Part shown: piece by piece, positions 62,628-64,000 of the stretch
Numbering within the stretch: position 1 is the stretch's first letter
Layout of the letters: every line of letters starts with the position of its first letter
From: G020348185 sp964525045
GTDB taxonomy: Bacteria > Nitrospirota > Nitrospiria > Nitrospirales > UBA8639
Direction of reading: 5' to 3'
Length of the DNA: 64,000 bases
Assembly (NCBI GenBank): GCA_964525045.1
Contig: CAZGFD010000010.1
Coordinates: 75,133-139,132 of the forward strand
Translations under genes and position numbers: made by a program
The notes under the pieces: generated by a model
What the model saw: only the letters and a program-made list of their open reading frames with translations
The model's database searches: none
What the model was told of the DNA's origin: nothing

Positions 62628-63134
62628 TTAATTTGAAATCTGTTTCAGAATCAGATTGGTTATCTGACCCGGTGAAGACTGATCAGTCGGTATCACATAG
62701 TCTGCTGCGGCTTTGTATTTGGGTACCCGAGTTTTAAGGATTTCCTCGATTTCTTCAACAAAGGTCATGGTTCCCGATAAGGAAGGACGTTGGGAGTCCC
62801 GGCCAATCCGGGATGCAATGGTAGGAACCTCGGCAGTCAGCCATACCGTCACGCCATTGGCCTTGAGTGCAGCCACATTTGCGTCTCTCAAAATCACCCC
62901 ACCCCCCGTGTCAATAATCAGTTCATCTTTATCGGTCAGGGATTGACAAACAGCCGATTCCAGATTCCGAAAGTGATCCCATCCAGACTGTTCAACAATT
63001 TCAGGAATAGACAGCTTAGCCCGAGCGATCACTTCTGCGTCGGTCGACACCACACGCCTTTTTAACCGCCTGCCTAGATATCTGGCGACCGTGCTTTTTC
63101 CGGTACCACGATAACCAATGAGAACAATATTCAC
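62628..63134 (-). CDS. aroK: AroK, shikimate kinase
   Basis: Phosphorylates shikimate in aromatic amino acid synthesis. Walker A GYRGTGKSTV, shikimate-binding STDAEV, the DTGGGVILR loop and RDSQRPSL lid are seen. The GTG at 63134 overlaps the aroE stop by four bases (GTGA), giving 168 aa, the family size; a longer frame reaching 63194 lies inside aroE and would add an odd Cys-rich stretch. Confidence 0.92.
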   Translation of the reverse strand: MNIVLIGYRGTGKSTVARYLGRRLKRRVVSTDAEVIARAKLSIPEIVEQSGWDHFRNLESAVCQSLTDKDELIIDTGGGVILRDANVAALKANGVTVWLTAEVPTIASRIGRDSQRPSLSGTMTFVEEIEEILKTRVPKYKAAADYVIPTDQSSPGQITNLILKQISN

Positions 63135-63985
63135 CGGAACCGTGCTTCCAGGACAGCCCGCATGACTTTGAGAGGCGCAGGATGTCTCGTCCATCTTTCA
63201 AATTGGCCAACCGCCTGGTTCACAAACATCTCAACTCCTCGAATAACCGTGCACCCCTTCTCGCGGGCCTCACGAAGCAACCGTGTTTCCAATGGATTGT
63301 AAACAATATCCATGACTGTCAGGGAGGGTTTCAGCAAATGTTGAGGGACGCAGCTTTCTCCGATCTTGGGGTGCATTCCGATAGGGGTACAATGGATGAG
63401 CACATCGGTCTGGGGGAGATTCTCGCCCAAGGTCTCGTCAGAAATAGATCCTTGTCGAACCTCGACGGAAGTCTTTTTCCGGATGTCTTGAACCAGTGAA
63501 TTTCTTTCTTTCTCATCAATACCTAAAATCGTGAGTTCCCGTACAGCCTCCTCGACGGCGATGGCGAATGCAATAGCTCGGGCCGCCCCGCCTGACCCCA
63601 AAATCATGACTTTTTTCTGGCTCAGCGTTGCCCCAGCCTGTCGTAGGGCGAGAAGAGCCCCCGACGCATCCGTGTTATAGCCCGTCAATCTCCCATTTTC
63701 CTTTACAATTGTGTTCACAGATCCGATATGGCGGGCAGTCAATTCAATGTCATCAAGGTAGGACATGACGGCCACTTTATGGGGAATCGTGACACTAAAG
63801 CCCCTGAGATTGCCCAATGCCTTAATGCCCTTTATCGCTCCCTCGACATCTTCGACTGGGAAGGCCAGATACACAAAATCCAGACCGAGATGTTCAAAGG
63901 CCGCATTATGAATGGCCGGAGAAAGGGAATGCTCAACGGGATTCCCGAGAAGACCACAAAGCTGGGTTTGAGTAGTTATCTTCAT
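63131..63985 (-). CDS. aroE: AroE, shikimate dehydrogenase
   Basis: A 284-aa NADPH-dependent reductase of 3-dehydroshikimate. CGLLGNPVEHSLSPAIHNAA (substrate Ser residues), SVTIPHKVAVMSYLDDI (catalytic Lys), NTDASGALLAL, NADP-binding ILGSGGAARAIAFAI and GCTVIRGVEMFVNQAVGQFE are present. The ATG at 63985 is 15 bp from the window edge, so upstream context is missing; a GTG and a TTG lie just before. aroK follows with coupled translation. Confidence 0.93.
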   Translation of the reverse strand: MKITTQTQLCGLLGNPVEHSLSPAIHNAAFEHLGLDFVYLAFPVEDVEGAIKGIKALGNLRGFSVTIPHKVAVMSYLDDIELTARHIGSVNTIVKENGRLTGYNTDASGALLALRQAGATLSQKKVMILGSGGAARAIAFAIAVEEAVRELTILGIDEKERNSLVQDIRKKTSVEVRQGSISDETLGENLPQTDVLIHCTPIGMHPKIGESCVPQHLLKPSLTVMDIVYNPLETRLLREAREKGCTVIRGVEMFVNQAVGQFERWTRHPAPLKVMRAVLEARFR

Positions 63986-64000
63986 CGACACCAAAAAAAA

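Noticed and set aside
1..64000. CRISPR array, transposase or integrase genes
   Set aside because: No regularly spaced repeats with spacers and no recognisable transposase, integrase or cas gene were seen. The 4.7-kb duplication has no terminal inverted repeats.

Overview
The window looks like chromosome from a Gram-negative, hopanoid-making, cytochrome-rich bacterium. The best guess is Nitrospirota (a Nitrospira-like nitrite oxidiser). The guess rests on the long respiratory operon with two bd-oxidase-like proteins, a Rieske/cytochrome b pair, several c-type cytochromes and an ethylbenzene-dehydrogenase-gamma-like heme protein, and on the hopanoid/MEP/Mla block. No rRNA or taxonomic marker is present, so this is inference.

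Layout. 1-11 kb: a cut-off polyQ lipoprotein, an MscS channel, a lysine-rich histone-like protein, four small heat-shock (Hsp20) genes, several exported or single-pass small proteins missed by length-limited gene calling, and a NhaR-like LysR regulator. Four promoters here share TTGAC(A/T), a 16-bp spacer and a TAT-type -10. 11-21.8 kb: a LexA-like S24 repressor with a perfect 19-bp palindrome at its start codon, then a 4703-bp tandem duplication (11617-16319 and 16320-21022, nearly identical). Each unit carries a nonsense-mutated exported peptide with an LSDEEL motif, a decayed PagL-like lipid A deacylase, a lytic transglycosylase with a SPOR domain, and a frameshifted DUF1579 gene that runs into a lexA fragment. 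A diverged lexA fragment and an intact LSDEEL paralogue follow at 21.0-21.7 kb, pointing to an older duplication that seeded the recent one.

22-25.5 kb: a TylF-like methyltransferase, tRNA-Thr, a DUF2914 protein and a UbiA-type prenyltransferase. 25.5-37 kb: an 11-gene minus-strand respiratory operon encoding an apparent quinol-oxidising membrane complex (bd-like A, cytochrome c, PRC-Rieske, cytochrome b, membrane protein, bd-like B, further cytochromes c, heme b protein, diheme cytochrome c). 37.7-51.3 kb: hpnH, tRNA-Cys, ispG, dxs, a TPR protein, mlaC-mlaD-mlaF-mlaE, hpnG, squalene-hopene cyclase and a UDP-sugar dehydrogenase. Together these span isoprenoid precursor supply, hopene cyclisation, side-chain addition and probable lipid transport.

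51.4-64 kb: type IV pilin, pyruvoyl arginine decarboxylase, aldehyde dehydrogenase, a zinc-ribbon protein, a DsbA-like protein, a deoxyhypusine-synthase-like protein, tRNA-Glu, cupredoxin, a DegP-type protease, rpiA, glk, a MEKHLA protein, aroK and aroE. From about 38 kb rightwards, intergenic gaps carry degenerate GAAACC(C/T)-type short tandem repeats that I did not notice in the left half.
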